64,000 nucleotides of DNA, from the NCBI GenBank assembly GCA_031769625.1, contig JAUIMM010000171.1, positions 186,001 to 250,000 of the forward strand, in the 5' to 3' direction. The first letter of the stretch is position 1. Each line of letters starts with the position of its first letter. This DNA is from Taudactylus pleione. Lineage: Eukaryota > Chordata > Amphibia > Anura > Myobatrachidae. The position numbers were made by a program, and so were the translations under genes. The notes below the pieces were generated by a model that worked only from the letters and a program-made list of their open reading frames with translations, did not search any database and was not told where the DNA came from. Below are positions 21,247 to 31,739 of the stretch, piece after piece.

Positions 21247-21573
21247 AAGTGCATACACACGAGACAATATCTTTGAATGATATGAACGAAAACGATATCA
21301 TTCAACGGTATAGCATTCATATTGTTCCTTGTGTATACAATAAATGACCAACGATGTGCTTCTCCAGCTGGATGATAATGATATCGTTCATCGTCCATGC
21401 ATGCAGGTCAACCTGGATTATATCGTTTTTCCATATGGGAGAATGATCATTGGTCGATGATGATATCTTTGGTGTGTGGATGAACAATATCATTCATCCA
21501 GCACACCGGTTATTTCAGGGGAGATCATTCAGCGATATCGTTCGCTGAACAGATCATCCCGTGTGTACCCAGC
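21247..21573. mobile_element. MITE ending in GTGTGTACCCAGC, about 325 bp
   Basis: The left end is GTGCATACACACGAGACAAT and the right end, inverted, is GCTGGGTACACACGGGATGA. The interior is full of short palindromes around ATATCGTT and AACGATAT, so it is highly foldable. The same end motif bounds the split MITE at 48670-48845 and 58913-59083. TSDs are not clear. Confidence 0.6.
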
Positions 21574-21876
21574 ATTAGAAGCAGATGCATAACTAGAACT
21601 TTGTGGGCCCCTTGCTCTGCAGCACTCCACCATAATGGTGGTTAAATTATACCTTTTTATTCTACTTTCTATATAAACTAACCCCAGTATCCATGCTTAT
21701 TTTGCTTACTTTGTCTGCCTACATATTTTAAGAATTCAGGAGGCAAAAGCAGCTGGGCTCCCTTCCCCCAGAGTCTGGGGTGGGGGTGGTTAGAAAACCT
21801 GGACCGGATTCCTCACAATCACTGGCAGTCTGACACTCTGTTACAGGAGTATTAATCCTTAAGCCATCAATGTGCC

Positions 21877-21920
<44 letters not shown>

Positions 21921-23163
21921 TGTGAACAATGTCTCTGGCTCTCATTGTATTTCAATTGAACTGGTCCACATTCCCCTCCAATGATGAAGTCAAAGTAATA
22001 TAAATAGCAGACACACTAAGCGACTTCAAAACTGCAGTGCTTCACTGTAAAAAATAATTAATAGGTCCTCACAACACGTCAGAAAAAAGTAATCTTCTCA
22101 GACCTTTTAATAAATAAATTGTTAACAATGCAGAAGATATATACAGTAATAAGACTATCTACTGTATGGAATGAGAACACTCACCAGCCCCTCAGTCACA
22201 AGCAGTGAGTTTCCAGAAATGAGAAGCCTTTAACACACTGAGTACCTGCTCAGCTGGGTGTAGTGGTGGAGGTGGCTCTGTATGCTATGAACCATAGCAT
22301 GAAGTGAGTTGAATTCTGGATGCAGACAGGCCCCGGTGGTACAGTAGTCCCTCAAAGCTGCTTTCCTCAGCATGAGGTGCGATCAGGGCTGGGGAGCAGG
22401 CAGTAGAGGTGGTACCACATAGCCATGTTCTGTGTGTAGTGAAGTGAATCTGAAGTTGAGGAGGACCCCGGATGTTGTCCATCATAGCTGTGTTCTGTAA
22501 TGTGAAGTGAAATGAGGTGAGGTGGCTGCTGGGGAGGTGCTTTCTTGAGGCAATCTAAGTCCCATAGCAACCACACCCTCTACAACAATGGTAGCTACAC
22601 CCCTGGTTAGAAGTTGTCCTGTTTTAGGAAATCCTTTTCCATTATATACAGTACCAAAAGGCATAAAATCTATAACTTTAACTGGAGTCAAGATGAAATT
22701 CATTGGAGCATGTCCAATTACCTTGCAATTTGAAGAGATGAGTTGTGTGATAGTAATTGTGGTAGTATATTGGTAAAATTAGTTAAACTACAGAAAACAT
22801 ATTTTAAGCTGAAGGCAAACATAGCTAGAGCCAGGGATGGCTCCAGGCAAGCTCCATGTGTGCGACCATACAAGGGCACTGGGGTCTGGCTGGAGAAGAT
22901 ACTTGCTCTCCACCCACCTGCTGCCATTATTATTATTTGCTCAGGCAGGGGACACAGTGAGCAAAGGGGCGGAGGGAGAGCATGGCATGGAGCTGGGTGC
23001 TGAGACACCTAGCGCTGGCCCAGGAAAGGGAAAATGGAATTTTGTACAATCTTATGTAGCATAGTAAAAAAAAATTCATAGAACAGGTAAACTTTTACAA
23101 ATTTTTGCTTTAAGCAGCCTCCATGCATTAATACATTTTTTATGCAACATGGCTACACGGTAT
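21574..23163. other. Unassigned repeats, no recognised gene
   Basis: Bases 21586-21625 are a fragment of the CAGAGCCATAACTAG MITE family. Bases 22275-22515 contain three diverged direct repeats (CATAGCATGAAGTGAG, CATAGCCATGTTCTGTG, CATAGCTGTGTTCTGTA). No reading frame has family motifs. Confidence 0.35.
21880..21912. repeat. (AT)n microsatellite
   Basis: About 33 bases of AT dinucleotide followed by a short AC run. Confidence 0.95.
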
Positions 23164-23519
23164 TAGATCCCAAATAAGCCAAAAACAGGCACTCACTTCT
23201 TGGGCACTAAAAAATTCAAAAATAACTGACAGCTGCCACCAACCAATATGGGGAAAACTGGAAACCACAAAAAGGAAAAAAAAATAATCTGTCAAAAGAG
23301 TGAGGCGCTAGTCAGTTATAGATAATTAATACATTTATTATAAAAAAAACTAATACAAACAAACATATTGATTAAAATTACATAACACTTTCTACATATA
23401 AAATTGCACCTTATTCATTACCAAACTAATATTGTGACTTAACCACTAAGCCTGTACTGCCCTTATCAATTTTTACTCAAATATTTTTAATTTACTTCTT
23501 GCTTTAAACTAGCAACATT

Positions 23520-26500
23520 TATTTATTATTTTATTTATTTATTAACAGTTTCTTATATAGCGCAGCATATTCCGTTGCGCTTTACAATTGGAAACATTGA
23601 TAGAACAAAAAAGGGTAATAACAGACAGACATAGAGGTAAGAGGGCCCTGCTTGCATGCTTACAATCTATAGGGAAACAGGCATTGATACACAAGGATAG
23701 GTGCTATATATATTGCAATTTGGTCTGGCCAGAATGCAGAGTTTCTTGGTGGGCTGCATGATCCAGTCACACAGGAATGTCGGCAAAATGTCAGGAGTAT
23801 GTGAAAGAAGGACAATATGTGAGGTTATGTGTGGACTGTGAGAGGGGATGTGATAAGACATGGAAGCTATGAAGGTTATGTGGTCGGTTCTGGAATCTGA
23901 TAAGCTTGTCTGAAGAGGTGAGTTTTCAGGGAACGCTTGAAGGATTGAAGAGTAGAGGTAAGTCTTATTTTGTGTGGTAAGGCATTCCATAGAGTGGGTG
24001 CAGCCCGAAGAAAGTCCTGTAACCGTAAATGGGAGCAAGTAATGCGTGGGGATGAGAGACGCAGTTCTTGTGCTGAGCGGAGAGGTCGGGTTGGGAGATA
24101 TTTTGAGATGAGTGAAGAGATGTATGTTGGTGTAATTCGGTTAATGGCCTTATGTGTAAGTAACAGTATTTTGTATTGAATACGGTAGAAAACTGGCAAC
24201 CAATGGAGGGACTGACAGAGCGGGGCAGCAGACGATGAATGTTTGGCAAGGAAGATAAGCCTCACAGCTGCATTCATAATGGATTGTAATGGCGATAGCC
24301 TGTTTTTGGGAAGACCAGTAAGGAGACTATTGCAATAGGCAATGCGGGAAATAATGAGTGCATGGATAAGAGTTTTTGCAGTGTCTTGTGTGAGATATGG
24401 TCGAATTTTGTATATGTTTTTTAGATGTATGTAACATGATTTTGAGACAGATTGAATGTGGGGAACAAAGGACAATTCAGAATCAAGGATGACACCAAAG
24501 CAGCGAGCTTGTGGGGTGGGGTGGATTGTTGAGTTATCAACAGTGATAAAGAGATCAGATTGGTAACTGTTATTGGCCGGTGGAAATATAATTAATTCTG
24601 TTTTAGAAATATTAAGTTTCAGGTAGCGAGATGACATCCAAGATGAAATGGCAGAAATACATTCAGTGACACGGACCAATACAGATGGTGATAAATCTGG
24701 AGAGGATAGGTAGATTTGAGTATCATCCGCATACAGATGGTACTGAAATCCAAAAGAGCGGATTAGTTTGCCAAGAGAGGTGGTATAGATTGAGAATAGC
24801 AAAGGACCTAAGACAGAGCCTTGCGGTACTCCAACTGATAGAGGTAGCGAAGGGGAGGCAGAATCAGAAAAACGAACAGAAAAAGAGCGATCAGATAGGT
24901 AGGAAGAGAACCAAGAAAGGGCTGTGTCCTTAAGACCTAGGGATTGTAATGTTTGTACGAGAAGAGAGTGGTCAACAGTGTCAAAAGCAGCAGAGAGATC
25001 TAGAAGAATTAGAAGTGAGTAATGGCCTTTAGCCTTGGCAGTGACCAAATCATTTACTACCTTAGTCAGTGCTGTCTCTGTGGAGTGCTGGGAACGGAAG
25101 CCAGACTGAAGTGGGTCCAATAAGTTGTGGGTGTTAAGAAAGTGTGTGAGGAGGGTGTAGACAAGTCTCTCCAGTAGCTTGGAGGGGCATGGGAGCTGGG
25201 AGATAGGACGGTAATTAGAGAGAGTGTTAGGGTCAGAATTTTGTTTTTTCAGAATGGGAGTAATCACTGCATGCTTGAACAGTGATGGAAAGATGCCAGT
25301 AGAAAGAGAGAGATTACAGATTTTAGTTAGGGTTGGGATGAGCACAGGAGACAGAGCTTTACTAATTTGTGAGGGTATAGGATCTAGAGGAGAGGTAATA
25401 GAGTAGGAGGATGAGAAGAGTGTAGATACTTCATCTTCATTTGTGGGGTCAAATGAAGAGAATGTGCCAGAGGGTTCAGGTAGGGAATTGAGTAGGTCAC
25501 TAGCTGAGGAAGAGAATAACTTTTCATTTCGGATATTATCAATCTTGTCCTTGAAATAGGAAGCAAGATCTTGTGCACAGATAGTAGCAGGTGGCTTGGG
25601 TGAGGGAGGGGTAAGAAGCAGTTTAAATGTATTAAAAAGTCGCTTGGGGTTAGAGGCTTGAGCAGAGATTAGAGATTGGAAATATATTTGCTTGGCAGTG
25701 TCCAGAGCAGTACGATAAGAGTTGTAGATAGACTTATATGTGAGGAAGTCACTTGGAGTGCGAGACTTTCGCCACTGACGTTCTACTTTACGTGAGAGTT
25801 TTTGTAGATGCCTTGTTAAGTTAGAATGCCACGGTTGACGTCTGAGTCTACGCGGAGTGTGATGGGTAGCTGGAGCTACTTCATCGAGGGCTTTTACTAA
25901 AATCTGGTTTAGCTGTGATGCAGCAGTCTCAGGAGAAGTGAGTGCAGAAATTGGTGAGAGTTGTTGTTGTAGAGAGGTAGATAGTTGTTGAAAGTTAATC
26001 ACATTAATATTTCTGCGGGTTTTAGGAGGTTTGATTGATTTCACTGACATTGAGGTTGATGTAATGGAGGAAAGTGTGCAGGTGATAAGATTGTGATCTG
26101 AGAGAGGGAAAGGAGCATTAGTGAAATCAGAAACTGAGCATAGTCTGGTAAATACAAGATCAAGGCAGTGGCCCTCCTTATGAGTAGAGGAGTCAGTCCT
26201 TTGGGAGAGGCCAAGAGAGGAGGTTAGAGAGAATAGTTTGGTGGCATGAGGAGATTGTGGACTGTCAATGGGGATATTGAAATCACCCATAATGATGGTG
26301 GAGATGTCTGAGGATAGGAAGTGAGGGAGCCAGGCTGAAAAATGTTCCAGAAAATGGTGCGGTGGCCCAGGCGGGCGATAGATAACAGCAACTCGCAGAG
26401 AGAAAGGGGTGAAAGTCCTGATAGAATGTACTTCAAATGATGTAAATGTGAGTGAAGGTACCTGTGGGAGAACTGTGAATGTGAAAGATTGGGAGAGTAA

Positions 26501-26738
26501 TATTCCTACCCCACCTCCTTTACAATTGCCAGGCCTGGAGGTGTGTGAGAAGTGTAGGTTACCATGTGAAAGTGCAGCAGGGGAGACAGTGTCTGATTGT
26601 GTTAGCCATGTTTCTGTTATTGCCAGAAGGTTGAGGTTGGTTGAAATAAAGAGGTCATGGATGGATGTTAGTTTGTTGCAGACAGAGCGTGCATTCCATA
26701 ATGCACATTTTAGTGACTTGGATGGTGAAGGGAGGCAT
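23520..26738 (-). mobile_element. L2-clade non-LTR retrotransposon, 5'-truncated (3219 bp)
   Basis: The target duplication GCAACATT lies at 23512-23519 and 26739-26746. The insertion splits a hairpin arm whose uninterrupted version is visible at about 28170-28190. The 3' end on the minus strand is a (TAAATAAA)n-type tail at 23520-23553, preceded by a 3' UTR containing GGAATATGCTGCGC. It is 5'-truncated within the endonuclease domain, as is usual for LINE insertions. The single ORF is undamaged, implying a recent insertion. Confidence 0.92.
23876..26737 (-). CDS. L2 LINE ORF2: APE endonuclease plus reverse transcriptase, open throughout
   Basis: One frame is open for about 954 residues from the truncation point to the stop; the first internal ATG is at 26290. 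The APE-type endonuclease comes first, with [26 protein letters not shown] and S-D-H-N in order, so only its extreme N-terminus is lost. The RT follows, with [27 protein letters not shown] and the catalytic Y-A-D-D-T-Q-I-Y. The thumb-like C-terminus contains W-L-P-V and T-L-W-N-A-L-P. All catalytic motifs are present. In the cell, ORF2 nicks target DNA and copies LINE RNA by target-primed reverse transcription. Lacking its 5' UTR promoter, this copy is probably not expressed. Confidence 0.95.
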   Translation of the reverse strand, partial: CLPSPSKSLKCALWNARSVCNKLTSIHDLFISTNLNLLAITETWLTQSDTVSPAALSHGNLHFSHTSRPGNCKGGGVGILLSQSFTFTVLPQVPSLTFTSFEVHSIRTFTPFSLRVAVIYRPPGPPHHFLEHFSAWLPHFLSSDISTIIMGDFNIPIDSPQSPHATKLFSLTSSLGLSQRTDSSTHKEGHCLDLVFTRLCSVSDFTNAPFPLSDHNLITCTLSSITSTSMSVKSIKPPKTRRNINVINFQQLSTSLQQQLSPISALTSPETAASQLNQILVKALDEVAPATHHTPRRLRRQPWHSNLTRHLQKLSRKVERQWRKSRTPSDFLTYKSIYNSYRTALDTAKQIYFQSLISAQASNPKRLFNTFKLLLTPPSPKPPATICAQDLASYFKDKIDNIRNEKLFSSSASDLLNSLPEPSGTFSSFDPTNEDEVSTLFSSSYSITSPLDPIPSQISKALSPVLIPTLTKICNLSLSTGIFPSLFKHAVITPILKKQNSDPNTLSNYRPISQLPCPSKLLERLVYTLLTHFLNTHNLLDPLQSGFRSQHSTETALTKVVNDLVTAKAKGHYSLLILLDLSAAFDTVDHSLLVQTLQSLGLKDTALSWFSSYLSDRSFSVRFSDSASPSLPLSVGVPQGSVLGPLLFSIYTTSLGKLIRSFGFQYHLYADDTQIYLSSPDLSPSVLVRVTECISAISSWMSSRYLKLNISKTELIIFPPANNSYQSDLFITVDNSTIHPTPQARCFGVILDSELSFVPHIQSVSKSCYIHLKNIYKIRPYLTQDTAKTLIHALIISRIAYCNSLLTGLPKNRLSPLQSIMNAAVRLIFLAKHSSSAAPLCQSLHWLPVFYRIQYKILLLTHKAINRITPTYISSLISKYLPTRPLRSAQELRLSSPRITCSHLRLQDFLRAAPTLWNALPHKIRLTSTLQSFKRSLKTHLFRQAYQIPEPTT

Positions 26739-26969
26739 GCAACATTCGCTGCTCCTTATATTTATTGTTGGTTTTTATACATGATATATAATCACATTAT
26801 ATATCATATATAAAAATCAACAAGAAATATAAGAAGCAAATGTTGCTAGTTTCAAAGCAAGAAGTACATTTGATGGCTCAAATAAATGATGCTAGTGAGA
26901 GCAACTGTATATTTTTGCTTAATTGATAGTAACAATGTTTCTAAAGTCCCATCACAATTATTTACTCAT

Positions 26970-27161
26970 AAAACTTTCAGACATATGACCTGGAAATTTT
27001 CCTGCTCAGACGCAGGTTTTTCACCTCAGCAAACTCAAGGTTTTTGCTCGAGACCCCCTTTACACACTACACCTGAGACCCGGGAAATTCCCAGGTCGAC
27101 CTCTTTCAGACTTCTATATTTTATCCATATGAAAATAGATTGAATAGCTCATGTTATGAGC

Positions 27162-27192
<31 letters not shown>

Positions 27193-27535
27193 CACTGGCA
27201 ATGTTCTCCTGCGCCCTGTCCCCACTGGCACCTTTTCCTCCACATGTGGCCTCATACACTCTCCAGCTGCTGCTGCTGATGTCATCAGCATCAGCTCTGG
27301 CTGGCCAATGAGAAGCTTCTAGGTGCAGCCAGGAGAAAAATCCCAGGTTGCACAATTCAGACTTGACCCGGGTTCTCTACCCGGGACTCATGTCCCGGGA
27401 AAAACCCTGGTCAATTGCAGGGGTGGCAAACATGTTTCCAGCTTGGTGTCTTTCAGACATATGCAAGACCTGGGTAGTTTGGCCAATCCCTGGTAAAAAC
27501 TCTGGAATCTCGGTGTGTCTGAAAAGGGTATTATT
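26970..27535. mobile_element. Possible hAT-like MITE within the foldback centre
   Basis: The ends CTTTCAGACATATGACCTGG and, inverted, CTTTTCAGACACACCGAG are similar, and the interior holds several CCCGGG palindromes (ACCCGGGTTCTCTACCCGGGA at 27367). A (TA)n tract lies at 27161-27190. No TSD was defined. The flanking 27530-27570 carries a short direct repeat, TATTATTGTATCC, twice. Confidence 0.4.
27161..27190. repeat. (AT)n microsatellite
   Basis: About 30 bases of AT dinucleotide. Confidence 0.95.
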
Positions 27536-28357
27536 GTATCCACTGCTGGATATTATTGTATCCATAGAGATTAAGAACTACTCATACCATCATTAGTTAG
27601 GCTATAATTCAGAGACACTTATGTGGCAGCATATATCTTTAGCCTAACTATGGATTAGTCAAATATGTCCATTTCTTAGCAGGTTAAGCAAGCGGAGAGG
27701 TTAATCGGAGGGTAATAAGCAGGGAGAGTTCAGTTTAGGCAGTTTGAAATAGCATGCATGCATATGTTAAAGTCTGCTGTTCCACTCAATCCCTTTTTAC
27801 AATCTCCCACATACAGTCTAGGTACCCTTTTAGTAGGTTTTTCAAATGTTCTCATTTTCTGGTGATAATATTGCAATCGGAGTCAGGTTTTACCTCACAG
27901 GTGCCACACACCAATCATGGTACTGGCCCTCTCAGCTGAATGGGTATTTTTACACACGTTTCTCCGCCTCAAAGACCCATCAACAGCTTTCTCAGAATGT
28001 TCACACTCTATGGATATTATAATATCCAACATTGGATACAATAAGTGAATAATTGTGATGGGACTTTACAAACATTGTTACTATCAATTAAGAAAAAAAA
28101 TACAGCTGCTCTGACTAACATCATTTATTTGAGCCATCAAAATGACTTCTTGCTTTAAATAACAACATTCGCTACTTATATTTCTTGTTGGTCTTTATAT
28201 ATGGTATATAATGTAATTATTGTGTATATTAAATATATTTGAGTAAAAATTAATAAGGGCAATACAGGCTTAATGGTTAAGTCACAATATTAGTTTGGTT
28301 TTATATGTAGAAAGTGTTTTTTGTATTTTTACTCAATATGTTTGTTTGTATCAGTCT

Positions 28358-29930
28358 ACAGTGTATTAGGATGCCCCATTATTACTCACTTATGCTTACT
28401 TGATTACAAGTGGAAATGTGATAGAAATGCATGCAACTCTGCATAATCTGTGCCTTAGTTTGGAGCATGCAATGTGTTAGAAAATTCAAGAAGTGCTCTG
28501 CAAACAATCATATGCTTCATTCTGCATTGGCCCCAAAATGTATATTATCTAACTTTCATCCTTATTCTGGTACTGATTCTGGTTCAGATGCTTCTGGGCT
28601 GACCAGTTTGGGGCTGCTTGCTTTTATGGTAGGGGGACCTTACACTCTGTAACCCCCTGCTATAGCATCAGCTGCCCTGGCGGGTACAGCCAAGTGCTGG
28701 TTTTTGAAAAATATTGATACTTCACTCCATTAACCTTCCTCATATCTCCCAGTAAAAGCCTAGGCTCACAGACCTGGGGCTGGTTAATGATTCAGTGGGA
28801 GTGGGGACCCCATGCCATTTTTTTTATTTTAAACACTTTAAACCCTTACTAATAAAACAAAGACAACATAGTCATCTGTACATTGCTTAATACCAACTCG
28901 CATGGCAGAGGCAAGGCTGTTATTTGTATGTGTTTGCTGTCAGCTTTGCAGCAGGTTCTAAATGCCTCACTCAGTAAATCTGAGTTTTCTATTCTTCTAA
29001 TAGAAAAAAACATTGATAGATGGTCTGATGCTCTATTGCGGTCTATTACCATCTAAACTTTGGTGTTTCCTGCAAATTTCCATCAGATTTGCCTTTAGTA
29101 AATCTCTGATTTGTAAATCCAATGGAAAATTGAAAGAAAACACTATCAGTGCTTATTAAATTTACCCCACAGAGTAGAAAGGTAGTATTACATTATGTAA
29201 GGGTTAAGTGAAACCCTTACATGTGGCGGCATATCCAGCACTCTCCAAGATGCTAGGATGCCCCCAGGCTCCCCCTACACTGAGAATAGATGTTGTGCGC
29301 ATGTACACGGCATCTATTCTCCCTCTGCACACCCGCTGCTCTGCTATGCAAAGCAGCAGAGTTTGCCCCTCTCCACAGCCAGCCATCGGATGGACATCAG
29401 AAAGCTGCATCTGATGGCTGGCAACCAAATTTCTGGTATTCGATGGGAAAAGTACTTCCGGATTGGAAAACATGGATGGTTGCTAACCATTGGCTACCAA
29501 TGTCAATCTCTAATCCTCCTCCTCCTCCTCCTCCTCCTCCTCCTCCTCTGGAGCTCCTTACTCAGTGTGATGAGACCAAGTATCTTCATGGTAAGGTAAG
29601 TGCATGGGGAGTGTAGTGGGTGAATGAATGCAATATGGTGGTGAGGTGGATTATATGTTATTGTCATATGGGAGTGTGTTTCTGTTATATTTAATGGGAT
29701 TTGGGTGTGTATTAATATTATGAAGATATATTGTTGTTATTAGGGGGTATAATGAAGCTGTTTTGGGGCATAGTAATACTGAGTGGGGCTAATAAGGGTG
29801 TAGTAGTGGGAGAAGCTGCAGATGTGGTAATGTATTAATGTTTTCCATACACATATATGGAAAAGGGCCCTAGACTGCACACACTGAATATATATAATGG
29901 GAGGTGCTACATGTTGAGACTATTGTTGCA
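28358..29930. other. No recognised gene
   Basis: Bases 28825-29170 may be a MITE: they end GTGCTTATTAAATTTACCCC and carry internal AAATTTCCATCAGATTTGCC hairpin sequence. The rest is unassigned. The Leu-, Pro- and Ser-repeat ORFs at 29258-29616 are made by the trinucleotide run at 29515. Confidence 0.35.
29515..29550. repeat. (TCC)n microsatellite
   Basis: About twelve consecutive CCT/TCC units. Confidence 0.97.
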
Positions 29931-30114
29931 GACACAAAAAGAAAAATGATGTATTGCAAAATGTTATTGCATTATATAAATATATAATTAGTAATGATGG
30001 AGATGTGCACTTGTAATTTTTCTTTTTGTGTCCACACACACCTTAAGAAAGATATAGGCTATGTGTACACCAAAACATTTGTCAAGCCAATGCTGCTGCT
30101 TTCTGTTCAGGTAC
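29931..30114 (+). mobile_element. Possible PLE terminal-repeat fragment
   Basis: It contains CTTAAGAAAGATATAGGCTATGTG followed by ACCAAAACATTTGTCAAGCC. This resembles the decayed 'CTTGAAGAAGGCT...GCCGAAACGTTTGTCAAGC' arrangement of PLE leaders, with a very degenerate hammerhead core. It also has a direct repeat of AAAAAGAAAAATGATG-like sequence. Tentative. Confidence 0.35.
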
Positions 30115-30601
30115 TTAAACCAGTTGCCTGCATGGTCACATCAGATGTGACCACACCAGAATGGGCTTCCATGACATGGTCGCAACTGATGCGACCAGTG
30201 GGGAACACCCACTTGGTGGCTGCTGGAAGCTAATATTCCAGCAACCGCCTACATCAAAGGGATCTCATGGTCCCTCTGCAACTGCAGCTCCACTTTCAAT
30301 TATTCCCGATCACTGGCCAAAGTCATCAGATTGCCCCACGGCACCCCCAGTCCCCCACCCAGCCCTGCACTACATCCTGCTCCTTCCCCTTCCATCCAAT
30401 CCCTCGTTGCTCTGTTAAGCCCATTTCCCCCAACACTAACACAGTAAGTTATTTAGTTTTTTGAAACTACAAAACTATTTTTATTAAATGTCCCTACAAT
30501 TGTCGATTTTTTTCAGTGACGTCACCAGTCAGCACCCTGTTGCTGGGAGAGCAGCTAAAAAAACACAATTGTGCTACACAATCATCATCTGATGTGGTTA
30601 A
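30115..30601. mobile_element. TTAACCACTT-ended MITE, second copy, about 487 bp
   Basis: Starts TTAAACCAGTTGCCTGCATGG and ends TGATGTGGTTAA. Near the start are GGTCACATCAGATGTGACC modules; near the other end is CAGTGACGTCACCAGTCAGC. These match, inverted, the ends of the element at 11837-19800. No coding sequence. Confidence 0.65.
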
Positions 30602-30720
30602 AAATAAACCTATAGTGTATATAATAGACAAAACAAATCAATGACAGTAACTATCTAGCATCATAAATAGTGTAAATGGTATATGTATATAGATAATAAA
30701 ATGCTTACATACTGCACACT

Positions 30721-31208
30721 GAGCCTGATTCACTATGGATCTACAGTTGCTAAAATCAGTGGTGACATTTAAATATTTGAATTCGCATTGCAATTGCAGC
30801 CTGACATAAGGACGCCCACTTCCCCTTACTCACATCCGTATACTTGGCCAACACAGAGAAACAATCGGTAACATCGGACAGCTAATGAAGCCCAGACCAG
30901 ACTCAGGAATTGCTCACTTCAGCGTACGCTATGAGGCCTCAGGCTGTGTCTGCTAATTTATATACACCCATGCAATGGCTTTGAAATGCACTGGCATGCC
31001 TGCATTCACCCAATCCCCCCCCCCACCATCACCACCAACAAACAGCACTTCCGCTCAATCACTCTGCCATGGGTCTGCGTATCCTCTGTGATCACTGTCC
31101 CAATTGCAGTGGCTAGTTCATGCACTGCGGTGCATATGCATGTGTAGTACACAACAACCAACCAATTGCCTGTTCATAAGTAACTGTGTTCCTTGCTGAA
31201 TCAGGCCC
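30721..31208. mobile_element. Harbinger-type MITE, 488 bp
   Basis: Starts GAGCCTGATTCACTATGGA and ends GCTGAATCAGGCCC, with an exact ACT duplication on both sides (30718-30720 and 31209-31211). It is closely related to 59200-59732; both contain TCAGGAATTGCT, GAGGCCTCAGGCTG-like, TTTGAAATGCACTG and CCATGGGTCTGCGTA-like blocks. Confidence 0.85.
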
Positions 31209-31547
31209 ACTGTTCAATATCACTATTGCCAAAGGTAACAGTAGTTAATAATATCTGCCAGTATTTGGAATAGTATTGATAGTGCACTATTTCTGCTTCT
31301 GGCATCTACTGTAAATCCATCTTTGCAAGGCACCGCTCCTTTGGAATTGTCTCTTAGCAACAGCATTTGTCACCCACGGATATTTTTAACTTTATTCATC
31401 ATTTTGTTATTATTATCTTTTTTTGTGCAATTTTATGTTTGAATTAGCACACACATCCTTTTAACTATTGATTGTGCAGTTCTAGCATGTATTGTATTGC
31501 AATACAAGTCAGGTACATAGAATGTCCAGTACTGCCCCTGAGGATAA

Positions 31548-31624
31548 TAAGGGCTTATTTCATAGAATTACTCTTACTGTACACCTAGAGGGCTTATTTC
31601 ATAGAATTACTCTTACTGTACACC
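31548..31624 (+). repeat. Tandem duplication of 38 bp
   Basis: GGGCTTATTTCATAGAATTACTCTTACTGTACACC occurs twice in direct succession. It is identical over its length, so it is a young local duplication just upstream of PLE copy B coding sequence. Confidence 0.9.
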
Positions 31625-31739
31625 AGGAGAATTGTTTACCTTTCAGAGGCAGAAGCTGAAGAAATATTATTTACCAATTACTTTAATGAACAACTGGATG
31701 AAACTAATGCACAGGATCTGTACAATTAATTATATAAGC

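Larger units (their letters stand above)
23164..28357. repeat. Large foldback (inverted-repeat) element containing an L2 LINE
   Basis: Bases 23343-23510 pair inverted with 28220-28357: both contain AATACAAACAAACATATTGA, ACTTTCTACATATAAA, ACCAAACTAATATTGTGACTTAACCA and TACTCAAATAT. Bases 26800-26985 pair inverted with 27990-28205, sharing GATGGCTCAAATAAATGATG, TTGATAGTAACAATGTTT and AAAGTCCCATCACAATTATT. Smaller hairpins sit at 26757-26825. The leader 23164-23340 (AGGCACTCACTTCTTGGG) looks like a PLE terminal fragment. Without the LINE the foldback is about 2 kb. Its class is not determined; an inverted pair of PLE terminal repeats is one possibility. Confidence 0.65.

Noticed and set aside
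29258..29616. Leu/Pro-repeat ORFs resembling a signal peptide or proline-rich protein
   Set aside because: The repeat comes from the (TCC)n microsatellite and every frame across it looks repetitive.
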